From NCBI RefSeq assembly GCF_050876985.1, contig NZ_JBPAPP010000002.1: a stretch of 64,000 nucleotides of DNA. One strand, 5' to 3'. Positions 32,204 through 40,664 of the stretch are shown here, piece by piece. The notes beneath the pieces were generated by a model that was not told where the DNA came from, searched no databases, and worked only from the letters and a program-made list of their open reading frames with translations. The position numbers and the translations under genes were made by a program. Origin of the DNA: Halopseudomonas sp002296055 (GTDB lineage Bacteria > Pseudomonadota > Gammaproteobacteria > Pseudomonadales > Pseudomonadaceae). Position 1 is the first letter of the stretch, and each line of letters starts with the position of its first letter.

Positions 32204-33040
32204 ATGAGCAAACCCGTCAAGCGCGTGCTGCTGACCAACGACGACGGCTGGCGCGGCCCGGGCCTGCAAGTGCTCGAAGATATCGCCAATGAGATTGCCG
32301 AAGAGGTATGGATCGTCTCCCCCGATCTGGACCAGAGCGGCGTGTCCATGTCCATTTCCGTCCACCACCCGCTGCGCGTTCACCAGTTTGAAGAGCGCCG
32401 TTTCAGCGTCAGTGGTACCCCCAGCGACTGCGTCCTGCTGGGCGTTGCCGAACTGCTGCCGGTCAAGCCCGATCTGGTGCTGTCTGGCGTCAATAACGGC
32501 GCCAACATCAGCGACTCGGTCGCCTACTCCGGCACCATCGGCGGCGCGCTGACCGGTACCCTGCTGGGCATTCCGTCAATTGCTTTGAGCCAGGCCTACA
32601 TCCCCGGTAACGACGTGTATTGGGAAACCTCCCGCCAGTACGGCGCCAACCTGGTTCGCCAACTGCTGGACGCCGGCTGGCCGGAAGACTGCGCCATGAA
32701 CATCAACTTCCCGGCGCGCCCGCCGGAAGAGGTACGCGGTGTCGCCATCTGCCGCCCGCAACGCGGCAGCATCGGTGGCGTTAACATCGAACGCCGCGAA
32801 GACACCCGTGGTGTGCCCTACTACTGGCTCGGCTTCCAGCGTCAGACCGACCGCATCACCGGCCGCCAGACCGACGTCGGCGCCCTGCGCGACGGCCTGA
32901 TCGCCCTGTCACCAGTGCGCTTCGAACGTGACATCGCCAGCAGTTGGCAAGTCGACACCAGCAACATGGCCGACCAGCTGGGTATTGATCAGAACGGTGA
33001 CAACGATACCGCGGTGGATGATCCGAGTATTAGTCATTAA
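32204..33040 (+). CDS. surE: SurE-family 5'/3'-nucleotidase or phosphatase
   Basis: The 278-residue protein carries the SurE metal site LTNDDGW (D13, D14), the serine in SGTPSDC near 71, and SGVNNGANISD near 90. SurE enzymes are metal-dependent nucleoside monophosphatases with broad phosphatase activity. Housekeeping surE normally lies beside pcm and rpoS; here it is in a fatty-acid-like operon, so it is probably a second, specialised paralogue. A phosphatase beside a kinase that makes phospho-acyl-CoA is suggestive, but this is inference. AAAGGA lies before the ATG. Confidence 0.88.
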   Translation: MSKPVKRVLLTNDDGWRGPGLQVLEDIANEIAEEVWIVSPDLDQSGVSMSISVHHPLRVHQFEERRFSVSGTPSDCVLLGVAELLPVKPDLVLSGVNNGANISDSVAYSGTIGGALTGTLLGIPSIALSQAYIPGNDVYWETSRQYGANLVRQLLDAGWPEDCAMNINFPARPPEEVRGVAICRPQRGSIGGVNIERREDTRGVPYYWLGFQRQTDRITGRQTDVGALRDGLIALSPVRFERDIASSWQVDTSNMADQLGIDQNGDNDTAVDDPSISH

Positions 33041-33150
33041 TCCAGCTGCAACAGGGTGCGTTATGCGGCAGGCCAGTCAACTGTTTTCACTGCCCTTGCG
33101 CCCCTGCTGGAGGTTAAGACAACCCGCGTAGGCCAACACCGCACCGGTTT

Positions 33151-33183
33151 TGCTTGCAGCTTGCCGCTTGTGGCTTGCAGCTA
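33151..33183. repeat. GCTTGCAG heptad-style repeat
   Basis: Consecutive copies of a GCTTGCAG / GCTTGCCG / GCTTGTGG unit repeat roughly every 7-10 bases between surE and the second SDR gene. The same unit recurs near 27977-28102 and 55447-55547, always between genes. Confidence 0.5.
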
Positions 33184-33203
33184 CCGCCCCAAAGGAGTTT
33201 GAA

Positions 33204-33992
33204 ATGCAACGCTTCGACAACAGAATTGCCCTGATCACCGGCGCCGGCAGCGGCATCGGCCGCGCTACCGCCATCCGTCTGGCCAGCGAAGGTGCACGCC
33301 TGATGCTGGTTGATCGCAACGCCGAAGGTCTGGAGCAGACCATCAGCGAACTGCCGGCCGGCACTGACGTGCTGCACCGCGAGCTGGACGTGGGTGACGA
33401 AGCTGCAGTGGAGAAATGCGTAGCCGATACCATCGCCCACTACGGCCGCCTGGACGTGCTCTGCAACAACGCCGGCATCGCAGGTGGTGACTACAGCATC
33501 GCCACCGATCAGAGCCTGGAAACCTGGCAGAAGATCATCAACGTCAACCTGTTTGGCGTCATGCTGTTCACCAAATACGCCTCACGCCAGATGCGTGAAC
33601 AAAACGGCGGAGCAATCGTCAACACCGCCTCGGTGGCAGGCATCCGCTCCGGTGCCGGTGGCAACGCCTACAGCGCCTCCAAGGCCGGCGTGATCAACTT
33701 CACCATGACCGCCGCCTGCGATCTGGGCCAGTGGAACATCCGCGTCAACGCGGTCTGCCCCGGCCTGATCGAAACCGGCATGACGGCCCCCGTGTTTCAG
33801 TACGCCCGTGAGAACAACAAGGAAGACAAGCTCGGCACCCGTTGCGAGCTGCGCCGTTATGGTCGTCCGGCCGAGATTGCCGGTGCCATCGCCTTCCTCG
33901 CCAGCGACGATGCCAGTTACGTCACCGGCCAGGCATTGGCAGTAGACGGTGGCAACACCGCCTCGCTCAACCTGCCCGGTATGAAGTTCTAA
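33204..33992 (+). CDS. short-chain dehydrogenase/reductase
   Basis: A 262-residue classical SDR with TGAGSGIGRA near residue 11, NNAGIAGG near 85, YSASKAG near 156, and C-terminal ASDDASYVTGQALAVDGG. AAAGGAG lies 7 bases before the ATG. It is the last gene of the ACAD-kinase-surE group and could oxidise the 3-hydroxyacyl-CoA product or the initial hydroxy/keto group. It differs clearly from the SDR at 30220, so the two are not recent duplicates. Confidence 0.87.
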   Translation: MQRFDNRIALITGAGSGIGRATAIRLASEGARLMLVDRNAEGLEQTISELPAGTDVLHRELDVGDEAAVEKCVADTIAHYGRLDVLCNNAGIAGGDYSIATDQSLETWQKIINVNLFGVMLFTKYASRQMREQNGGAIVNTASVAGIRSGAGGNAYSASKAGVINFTMTAACDLGQWNIRVNAVCPGLIETGMTAPVFQYARENNKEDKLGTRCELRRYGRPAEIAGAIAFLASDDASYVTGQALAVDGGNTASLNLPGMKF

Positions 33993-34130
33993 GCCTGCCT
34001 GCGCCCCCGTCGCTCGGCGGGGGCCGCTTGAGCCAGCTTCTCCCTTGCGCCATCATGGCCGGACGCTTTCAACCACCGGCTAGCCCCATGCTTTCCCCAT
34101 CCCCCACACCGCCATCTGTGAGCTGCAGCC

Positions 34131-34784
34131 ATGCAGGGCCTGCTTGACCTCGGCACGCCTGAGGCGCCACAACGTCAGCAGATCGGCCCGGATGCCTGGC
34201 TGCTTAAAAGCTTTGCCCTGAAGGATGCAGACGCGCTGCTGGCTGCCGTTGAGCACGTTGCTGCGCAAGCGCCCTTCCGCCATCAGGTCACCCCCGGCGG
34301 CTATCAAATGTCCGCCGCCATGAGCAGCTGCGGCGCCTACGGCTGGGTAACTGACCGCCACGGCTATCGCTACAGCGCCCTCGATCCGCACAGCAATCAG
34401 CCCTGGCCCGCCATGCCCGCGCTATTTGGCGAGCTGGCCGAACGCGCCGCCCGCAGCGCGGGCTTTGCCCGGTTTGAGCCGGAAGCCTGTCTGATCAACC
34501 GCTACACCACCGGCGCGCGCATGGGCCTGCATCAAGACAAGGACGAACAGGACTTCAACGCCCCCATCGTCTCCATTTCCCTGGGTGCGCCTATCACCTT
34601 CCTGTTCGGCGGCGCCAACCGCAGCGACCAGACCAGCCGCTGGCTGCTGGAACACGGCGATGTAGTGGTCTGGGGTGGCGAGAGTCGATTGCACTTTCAC
34701 GGCGTCACCCCGCTGGGCAAAAAGGCCAGCCACCCGCAAACAGGCGCGGTGCGCTACAACTTGACGTTCAGAAAGGTGCGTTAA
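34131..34784 (+). CDS. alkB: AlkB-type DNA/RNA alkylation repair dioxygenase
   Basis: The 217-residue Fe(II)/2-oxoglutarate dioxygenase removes methyl groups from alkylated bases by oxidation. It has the iron ligands H134 and D136 in LHQDKDE, H190 in RLHFHGV, and the 2-oxoglutarate-binding arginines in VRYNLTFRKV (R208, R214). MSSCGAYGWVTDRHGYRYS near 64-82 is the nucleotide-lid region typical of E. coli-type AlkB. Length is normal. It stands alone, with no Ada or AlkA beside it. Confidence 0.93.
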   Translation: MQGLLDLGTPEAPQRQQIGPDAWLLKSFALKDADALLAAVEHVAAQAPFRHQVTPGGYQMSAAMSSCGAYGWVTDRHGYRYSALDPHSNQPWPAMPALFGELAERAARSAGFARFEPEACLINRYTTGARMGLHQDKDEQDFNAPIVSISLGAPITFLFGGANRSDQTSRWLLEHGDVVVWGGESRLHFHGVTPLGKKASHPQTGAVRYNLTFRKVR

Positions 34785-34848
34785 AGAGAGGCTGAGCACT
34801 CGTCGGCTAACACCGCCCTCGCCCCTGGCTCACCGCAAGGCGCATCAC

Positions 34849-35178
34849 CTAACGCCGCAGGACATAAACATGGGCATCAATCTGGCTGCCATCGGCCAGG
34901 GTAACTGGGGTCAGCACACGGGCGTACTCTGCGCCTTCAAACGCATCCAACTCGGCCCAGTGACCTGCCAGTGCAGCAGAGCTAAAAATGTGTCCACGCA
35001 CCTCGTCGCCGCGCTCATCAATCACCAAGCCCGGAAAGCCCATGGCGGCGCCCCAGCCCGCGCCCTCCAGCCTGCCTCTGAGAGAAGCTGGCTGCCACTC
35101 GCCACCGATGTTTTGCATGACATGCTCATTCGGTCTGCCTGGGCCCAAGGTTCCGTACACAAACAGGTAGTCAATCAT
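34849..35178 (-). CDS. gamma-glutamylcyclotransferase-family protein
   Basis: The 109-residue protein starts MIDYLFVYGTLGPG; the YGTL turn is the glutamyl-binding mark of the GGCT-like fold, and LDAFEGAEYARV near 77 supplies the expected catalytic Glu. AGGA lies about 9 bases before the ATG at 35178. Members cleave gamma-glutamyl amines or cyclise gamma-glutamyl peptides. It converges on alkB from the other strand; no link in function is implied. Confidence 0.85.
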   Translation of the reverse strand: MIDYLFVYGTLGPGRPNEHVMQNIGGEWQPASLRGRLEGAGWGAAMGFPGLVIDERGDEVRGHIFSSAALAGHWAELDAFEGAEYARVLTPVTLADGSQIDAHVYVLRR

Positions 35179-35269
35179 CGCTGCCGTTCCTCCTAGCTCA
35201 ACGCCCATTCGCAGGTCTCAAATAGGCCGACAGCATACCAGTCAACGCGAGTGATAAACCGCGCAGTGA

Positions 35270-35923
35270 TCAATCCCGCTCAAGCCAACGTTCCTCTATA
35301 GTCGCCAGCATGGCAGGCGCGCCTATTTGCCGAGGCATCCGCCCCCTGAGCACCGTCACATGCTCGAATGAACGGGCACCACGCGCCATCACCCGACGTC
35401 GCAGCTCAGTGATGTACCTGGCGTCAAAATGGCTGTTGTAGGTGTTGAACAGCACTATCCGCTGGCCATCGAAGCGGTGGTTGTCGACAAACTGCCAAAG
35501 CGGCGGCGCCGGGCTGTACAGCCAGATTGGCGAGCCCAGGTACAAGGTGTCGAACCCGCTGATATCCAGCGCCTGCTGTGACCGTTGCCCCAACGCCTGT
35601 TCCACCGCCTTGCCGACATGGGCGCCCTTGAGTGCTGACGCAAGACCGGGCAAGCCGAGCGGGTACTGCTGCTCTTGCAGGCGAAACGCAGGGGCTTGCA
35701 GCCGATTGGCCAAGTAGCGCGCCGCCAGTGCCGTATTACCGGAACGCGAGAAATAAACGACGGCAGAGCGTGCCGAGGCAGCATCAGCCTGAGCGATCAG
35801 AGGTTCAAGCGCAGCGAGGCTGCGCGCCTGAGTCCGCTCGACCACGCTGACCGAAGTCAGCACAACGCTGAGTATCAGTAACGCCAGGCACAGCAGTGCC
35901 AGCAACCAATAACCGAATGTCAT
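35270..35923 (-). CDS. membrane-anchored flavodoxin-like protein
   Basis: The 217-residue protein has one N-terminal hydrophobic helix (residues about 5-28), then a flavodoxin-like fold: VVYFSRSGNTALAARYLA near 55 is the FMN phosphate loop, and DTLYLGSPIWLYSPAP near 130 is a flavodoxin-type second loop. The anchor suggests attachment to the inner membrane. It may pass electrons or act as a quinone reductase. No partner is evident; the next gene downstream is GGCT and upstream is an NAD(P)-binding protein on the same strand. Confidence 0.72.
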   Translation of the reverse strand: MTFGYWLLALLCLALLILSVVLTSVSVVERTQARSLAALEPLIAQADAASARSAVVYFSRSGNTALAARYLANRLQAPAFRLQEQQYPLGLPGLASALKGAHVGKAVEQALGQRSQQALDISGFDTLYLGSPIWLYSPAPPLWQFVDNHRFDGQRIVLFNTYNSHFDARYITELRRRVMARGARSFEHVTVLRGRMPRQIGAPAMLATIEERWLERD

Positions 35924-35974
35924 GGCAGGTATCTCTCTTGGGGATCAGGAGCGTGTGGCTGGCCGCGTGGCCCG

Positions 35975-36613
35975 CTACATGAAGTAGGGCTTGTCGCCGT
36001 CGGTACCGGGTTTGTTTACGCCAAGGTTTTCTCCGGCGTAGGCCGCTGGCTGATCGATGATGTGCGTAATCAGCGCGGCAACGCTTCGTCGAGACACCAC
36101 AGTGCCGCGAAATGCGTCGTCTCTGGCGGTGGTTTCAAAGTCGACCTCGTCTTCGTCCGTCAGCCATGCCGGGCGCAGAATGGTGTAGTCCAGCCCCGCT
36201 GCCTCGATGACGTCTGCAGCACGTCGATAGGGCTTGAGTTCTTCACCGATGGTGGCCCGGTTCCACTCGCCAAAGGCACCCGGCACCTCGTCATAGATGC
36301 CCAGAGACAGCACAAAGATCAGCCGCTTGATGCCGGTCTGCTGCATGGCAGTAACAATGCGCTGCGCCTGCTTTTCCAGGTCATCGCCTGCGAGGCTGGC
36401 GTAGACAATGTCCTGCCCGCGCATCACCTGCTTGAGCAATTTGCTGTCCAGCACATTGCCGATGACAACCTGCGCGTTCTCCGGCTCGCGGCCCGAGAGC
36501 TTGCTTGGGTCACGCACGAGCAGGGTTTGCGTCACCTGCTCGTGTGTGGCCAGCTCTCGTACCACCCGTTGCGCAATCTGACCGGTAGCGCCAAGGATAA
36601 GTACGTTTTTCAT
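35975..36613 (-). CDS. NAD(P)H-binding atypical SDR
   Basis: The 212-residue protein begins MKNVLILGATGQIAQRVV, the GxxGxxG dinucleotide loop of atypical SDRs (NmrA/YwnB-like). LIFVLSLGIYDEVP near 107 and YTILRPAWLTDEDEV near 160 are typical. It is 29 bases downstream of the first hydrolase gene on the same strand and likely belongs to the LysR-controlled operon. It may reduce a carbonyl product of the hydrolases or act as a redox sensor. Confidence 0.83.
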   Translation of the reverse strand: MKNVLILGATGQIAQRVVRELATHEQVTQTLLVRDPSKLSGREPENAQVVIGNVLDSKLLKQVMRGQDIVYASLAGDDLEKQAQRIVTAMQQTGIKRLIFVLSLGIYDEVPGAFGEWNRATIGEELKPYRRAADVIEAAGLDYTILRPAWLTDEDEVDFETTARDDAFRGTVVSRRSVAALITHIIDQPAAYAGENLGVNKPGTDGDKPYFM

Positions 36614-36642
36614 ATCCGCATCTCGTCTGCGCTTGGGCTGGA

Positions 36643-37572
36643 TTACAGGTGCTGCTGGAAGAACGGCACGATCTGCGCCATGGCCAGTGCGACCGGCTCA
36701 GGCTTGTCGTACAGGTCGTAGTGCGACCAGCCTTCAGCCACAACAATCTGCTTGCTCTCGGATGCTGCTCGGCCGTAAATCTCCCAGCCATCGCGAAAGG
36801 CACCAAAGGCGCCGGGCTTGTCGCCAATCACCACCAGCAACGGCTGCGTCAACAGGGTTTCAGCGTGGGCAAAGGCATCCCAGGCAATTGCGGCACTGTT
36901 GAACGAGAACAGTCCGCTGGTCGCGCCGTTCGGTTGCTGGCCGCGTGCCGACTTGTAGTAATCAGTCGCTTCCAGCACGTCGATATCCGTCAAGCCCGCC
37001 TGCTTGCCCGCTTCCACCGAATCCGGCAGATAGTTGATGACATGACGCTCAGCGCCCTGCGCCTCAGCCGTGCGCTGTTGCGCCATCGCCTTGAGCGCCC
37101 CGCGCGGATCAAACTCGCTGAACCCTTCGCGCATCAGGCGACCAAAGTTCACGCCGGTAATCGAGGTCAGTGCCTTGATGCGGTAATCGGTAACGGCCGC
37201 AGACACGGTGTACGCACCGCCACCACAGATCCCGATGGCGCCGATCCGGTCGGCGTCTACATAAGGCAGCGTCACCAGATAATCGATGGCATAGCGGATG
37301 TCCGATACTCGGATCGCCGGGTCTTCCATTAAGCGCGGCTCACCACCGCTGGCGCCCTGGAAGCTGGCGTCAAATGCCAGCACCACAAACCCGGCCTGCG
37401 CCAGCTGACGCCCGTACACATTGCCCGAGGTTTGCTCTTTGCAGCTGCCAATCGGGTGGGTGCTGACAATCGCCGGGTAGCGCTTTGCCGCGTCAAAGTT
37501 CGGTGGCAGATACAGATCGGCCGCGCTGTCCCAGCCGAGGTTGCGGTAAGTAACCTGTTGAACAGTCGTCAT
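36643..37572 (-). CDS. dienelactone-hydrolase-like alpha/beta-hydrolase, copy 1
   Basis: The 309-residue hydrolase starts at ATG 37572. The elbow reads GICGGGAY, with Cys in place of the usual Ser nucleophile, as in dienelactone hydrolase. FDASFQGASGGEPR near 65 is shared with the paralogue at 37625. The His is in GWSHYDLY near 285. No signal peptide is present. The copies are tandem and co-oriented with an SDR downstream and a divergent LysR upstream, which suggests a small catabolic or detoxification operon. Substrate unknown. Confidence 0.83.
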   Translation of the reverse strand: MTTVQQVTYRNLGWDSAADLYLPPNFDAAKRYPAIVSTHPIGSCKEQTSGNVYGRQLAQAGFVVLAFDASFQGASGGEPRLMEDPAIRVSDIRYAIDYLVTLPYVDADRIGAIGICGGGAYTVSAAVTDYRIKALTSITGVNFGRLMREGFSEFDPRGALKAMAQQRTAEAQGAERHVINYLPDSVEAGKQAGLTDIDVLEATDYYKSARGQQPNGATSGLFSFNSAAIAWDAFAHAETLLTQPLLVVIGDKPGAFGAFRDGWEIYGRAASESKQIVVAEGWSHYDLYDKPEPVALAMAQIVPFFQQHL

Positions 37573-37624
37573 GTCTTGTCTCCTGTGCCCGACGCCTTCG
37601 CGCCGGGAGCAATGAAATGGGCAG

Positions 37625-38539
37625 TTACAGACGGCTCTGGAAGAACTCGGCCAGCACGCCGACCGCTTCATCCACGTAGGGCTGCTGGTCGTACAGGGAC
37701 ATGTGGTTAGCCCCTTCAATCAGGTGCATGTGCTTGTCGGTGCTGGCTGCGCGGGCCAGCAGGTCATCGCTCATCCACTTGCTGCCGGCCTGCGTGCCCG
37801 CCACGATCTGCAGCGGCTGGGTCAGGAACGCCTCGGCTTTGTTGTAGGCGTCGTAGGTGATGATCTGCGGCAGGCTGCGCGCAGTCATAAAGCCCGGCGC
37901 GTTCGGGTGCTGGGCACGCGGCGTGTGGTAGTACTCCCAGGCCTCGCGCAGCTCCTCGTTGGGGGCGTCTTCCTCACGCATGGGCGCCAACGGCAGGATC
38001 GCCAGCTCTGCACCAGAGGCATCAGCGGTGCGCACCTGTGAGCCGTGCTCGATGTAGGGCAGCGCGTCGGCGTCCTTCACTGTGTTCTCCCAACCGTTGC
38101 GGAACATCTGGCCGATGTTGACGGCACTGACCGTGCCCACCGCCTTGATACGGCGGTCGTTGATGGCCGCATTGGCGGTATACCCAGCACCCGCGCAAAT
38201 ACCCATCGCGCCAATGCGACTCGCATCCACATAGGGCAGCGTGGTCAGGTAATCCACCACCGCGCTCACGTCTTCGGTGCGGATATACGGGTTCTCAAGC
38301 TGACGCGGCATGCCAGTGCTTGCACCTTGGTAAGACGCATCAAAGGCGATTGCCAGCAAGCCCTGTTCGGCCAGCTTCTGCGCGTACAGCCCCGAAGCCT
38401 GTTCTTTGACCCCGCCACCGGGGTGAGCAACCACAATCACCGGATACTGTTTGCTGGCATCAAAGCCCGCAGGCTGATGAATGACCGCAGCGATGGTTAC
38501 GCCTTGGCCGTTGAGTGTTTGGATTTGAACGTTTTGCAT
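37625..38539 (-). CDS. dienelactone-hydrolase-like alpha/beta-hydrolase, copy 2
   Basis: The 304-residue paralogue of the previous gene has the same plan: AHPGGGVKEQASG near 38, FDASYQGAS near 64, elbow GICAGAGY with a Cys nucleophile near 118, and His in GANHMSLYD near 280. The middle cap region differs from copy 1, suggesting a different substrate. It is first in the operon and faces the LysR gene across 115 bases. Confidence 0.83.
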   Translation of the reverse strand: MQNVQIQTLNGQGVTIAAVIHQPAGFDASKQYPVIVVAHPGGGVKEQASGLYAQKLAEQGLLAIAFDASYQGASTGMPRQLENPYIRTEDVSAVVDYLTTLPYVDASRIGAMGICAGAGYTANAAINDRRIKAVGTVSAVNIGQMFRNGWENTVKDADALPYIEHGSQVRTADASGAELAILPLAPMREEDAPNEELREAWEYYHTPRAQHPNAPGFMTARSLPQIITYDAYNKAEAFLTQPLQIVAGTQAGSKWMSDDLLARAASTDKHMHLIEGANHMSLYDQQPYVDEAVGVLAEFFQSRL

Positions 38540-38638
38540 GAGTGTGGCTCCAGTTCGTGAGCGCCTGTCTGTCGCTCGATGAATGAATGGTAGGGCTACT
38601 TTTGTGCGGGAAAAACATGCAATACTTGAAATGACTCG

Positions 38639-38651
38639 TTAGAGAAACTAA
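38639..38651. promoter_or_regulatory. TTAG-N5-CTAA dyad directly before the LysR start
   Basis: TTAG (38639-38642) and CTAA (38648-38651) form a 13-base dyad ending 3 bases before the ATG at 38655. It sits where a Shine-Dalgarno site should be and may be an autorepression site. Confidence 0.35.
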
Positions 38652-38654
38652 ACA

Positions 38655-39575
38655 ATGTCAATCTCCCCCGCACTGCTGCCAGCCCTTGCCTGGTTCGTCC
38701 ACATTGCGCGTCACCGCAGCTTCACCAAGGCTGCAGCCGAGATGGGCGTGACCCGCGCCGCCCTGTCGCAACATCTGAAAGGGCTTGAGCAAACACTGGA
38801 TGTGCGACTGCTGCACAGAACCACACGCGACATGTCGCTGACCGAGGAAGGCCAGCGCCTGTTTGATGCGGTTGTCCCCGCATTGAAGATGATCGACACC
38901 GCCGTCGCCGAGATCGGTGAAATGCACACCACCCCGACCGGGTTGATCCGCGTAAATACCTCGCGCATTGCCGCACGCACACTGCTTGAGCCGCACATGG
39001 GCGAGTTTCTCGCCCGCTATCCGGGGCTACGGCTTGAACTGGTATTGAATGACGGCTTTGCCAACATCATTGCCGACAGCGCCGACGTGGGAATCCGCCT
39101 GGGCGAAAGCCTGCATGAACACATGATGGCCGTGCCAATCAGCCCGCCCATTGAAATGGCCATCGTCGGCTCTCCCGCCTACTTCGAGCGCTGCGGCGTA
39201 CCCGAATCGCCTGCCGATCTGGTCAGGCACAACTGTCTGGCATATCGCTTTACCAGCAGCGGCGCCATCGACCGTTGGACCTTTACCCCGCCGGATACCG
39301 AAGGGCACGCACAGGCATTCGAGCCAACCGGCAGTGCTGTTTTCAACGATGACGAGAGCATGCTCAAGGCAGCACTGCAGGGCGTCGGGCTGATCAAGTA
39401 TCTGGATGTCAGCATTCGCGAACAGCTCGAATCCGGCGAGTTGATTCGCGTACTGCAGCCCTGGTGCCGCCCCTTCGCCGGCTTCTACCTCTACGCCCCC
39501 ACACGCGCACAGATGCCGGCCAAGGTCAGGGTGTTGATTGATTTTTTGGTGGAGAAGCGGAGGCAGTTGAAGTGA
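38655..39575 (+). CDS. LysR-family regulator divergent from the hydrolase operon
   Basis: The 306-residue LTTR has the HTH around FTKAAAEMGVTRAALSQHLKG (split: FTKAAAEMG then VTRAALSQHLKG, residues 23-43) and a LysR substrate domain from about 90. It belongs to the CrgA-like subgroup often found beside oxidoreductases and hydrolases. It is transcribed away from the tandem hydrolases and probably controls them. The start lacks a Shine-Dalgarno site and is preceded by a small dyad. Confidence 0.87.
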   Translation: MSISPALLPALAWFVHIARHRSFTKAAAEMGVTRAALSQHLKGLEQTLDVRLLHRTTRDMSLTEEGQRLFDAVVPALKMIDTAVAEIGEMHTTPTGLIRVNTSRIAARTLLEPHMGEFLARYPGLRLELVLNDGFANIIADSADVGIRLGESLHEHMMAVPISPPIEMAIVGSPAYFERCGVPESPADLVRHNCLAYRFTSSGAIDRWTFTPPDTEGHAQAFEPTGSAVFNDDESMLKAALQGVGLIKYLDVSIREQLESGELIRVLQPWCRPFAGFYLYAPTRAQMPAKVRVLIDFLVEKRRQLK

Positions 39576-39711
39576 GGTACGTTGAGATTTGGGGGAGACT
39601 GCTTTCGGTCAGAGATGGGCGTGCAAACCCAAAATAAAACTACCCCATTTCGCTTTCCAATCGGCAAGAAAATTTTACCCGTGACTTGAAAGCATTTACC
39701 TGCATCCATTT

Positions 39712-40527
39712 TTACAGAAGCCGACGTATGGCAGCTTCTCCTTGGGCGTGTATCTCGTAGGCCTCCACTTGATACGTGCTCCTTCTATAGCGCAAGACTA
39801 GGCGACAATGTTGGGATTCAGAGGTCACGAACATGTTTTCCTTTACCTCTCCCTTGAGTTCAAGGATTTGCTCAACAAATGCATGGAATAATTTATTGAA
39901 AAAAGCACGTAAACACTCGTCCACCTCAGCGAACACCTTGACCAAATCAACGTCTGGATATTCTTCAAATCTATACATCCGTGTACAGACGACATGCTTG
40001 CGACCGTCGAACATACCAATCAATGCGTAATAACCTTGATCATGCAGATCTTTGAGCACATGAGTTGAAGTGTTTCTAATTCGATTGGTAACGCCCCCAT
40101 ACTGGAATATTCCGTCACAAGTTGAAAATACTGCTGAAAATCTTTCTATTGCATCAGGCATGCCATCGAGCAACCGCATCATCGGTGGTTGCTTCCCCAT
40201 TGAGCCAACCGGAATTTCGAGAAGAGTTTTAACTGCTGCTAGATAAGCCTCAATTTCAAATTTGAGATACTTATTTTTTGTGTGCGTGTACTCACCTTCA
40301 TTGAGATTAAGCTCTTTGCGGTCGTCAAGTATAGAGACTAATGACTCATGAATTTTGACACCGTGATACAGGGCTCTTTCGCAGCAGCGAGCAACCAAGA
40401 ATATAAACTTCGCCACCTGCTCTCCAGGCTCATCAACATTCCGATCAAACAAATTATTCTTGACCCAGTCGATCTGGGATCGGTTGATCAACGAATGCAT
40501 CTCGGCATATAAATATAGCTCTCTCAC
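39712..40527 (-). CDS. AT-rich orphan with a HEPN-like RNTSTH motif
   Basis: The 271-residue protein has clearly lower GC and rarer codons than its neighbours, suggesting recent acquisition. It is largely helical and contains R151-N-T-S-T-H156, fitting the Rx4H signature of HEPN domains, which are often RNases in toxin and defence systems. No nucleotidyltransferase antitoxin is adjacent. The start at GTG 40527 is uncertain; ATG ten codons in is possible. No transposase or integrase borders it. I do not recognise a named family. A defence or toxin role is a guess from motif and composition. Confidence 0.65.
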   Translation of the reverse strand: MRELYLYAEMHSLINRSQIDWVKNNLFDRNVDEPGEQVAKFIFLVARCCERALYHGVKIHESLVSILDDRKELNLNEGEYTHTKNKYLKFEIEAYLAAVKTLLEIPVGSMGKQPPMMRLLDGMPDAIERFSAVFSTCDGIFQYGGVTNRIRNTSTHVLKDLHDQGYYALIGMFDGRKHVVCTRMYRFEEYPDVDLVKVFAEVDECLRAFFNKLFHAFVEQILELKGEVKENMFVTSESQHCRLVLRYRRSTYQVEAYEIHAQGEAAIRRLL

Positions 40528-40664
40528 CCTTTTCGTCCCTGATCAATACACGTGTCTTGAATATGCTACGTGCCTTCCCCGCAGCGCACAAATTGTGATC
40601 AGGATTTTTATTGGACGGCTGTCGGCTTCTGGTCGAAAGCCGCCCTACGCCCCCCATCACCAGC

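Noticed and set aside
39600..40664. Genomic island or prophage around the AT-rich orphan
   Set aside because: No integrase, transposase, tRNA target or flanking direct repeats were seen; only one gene is atypical.
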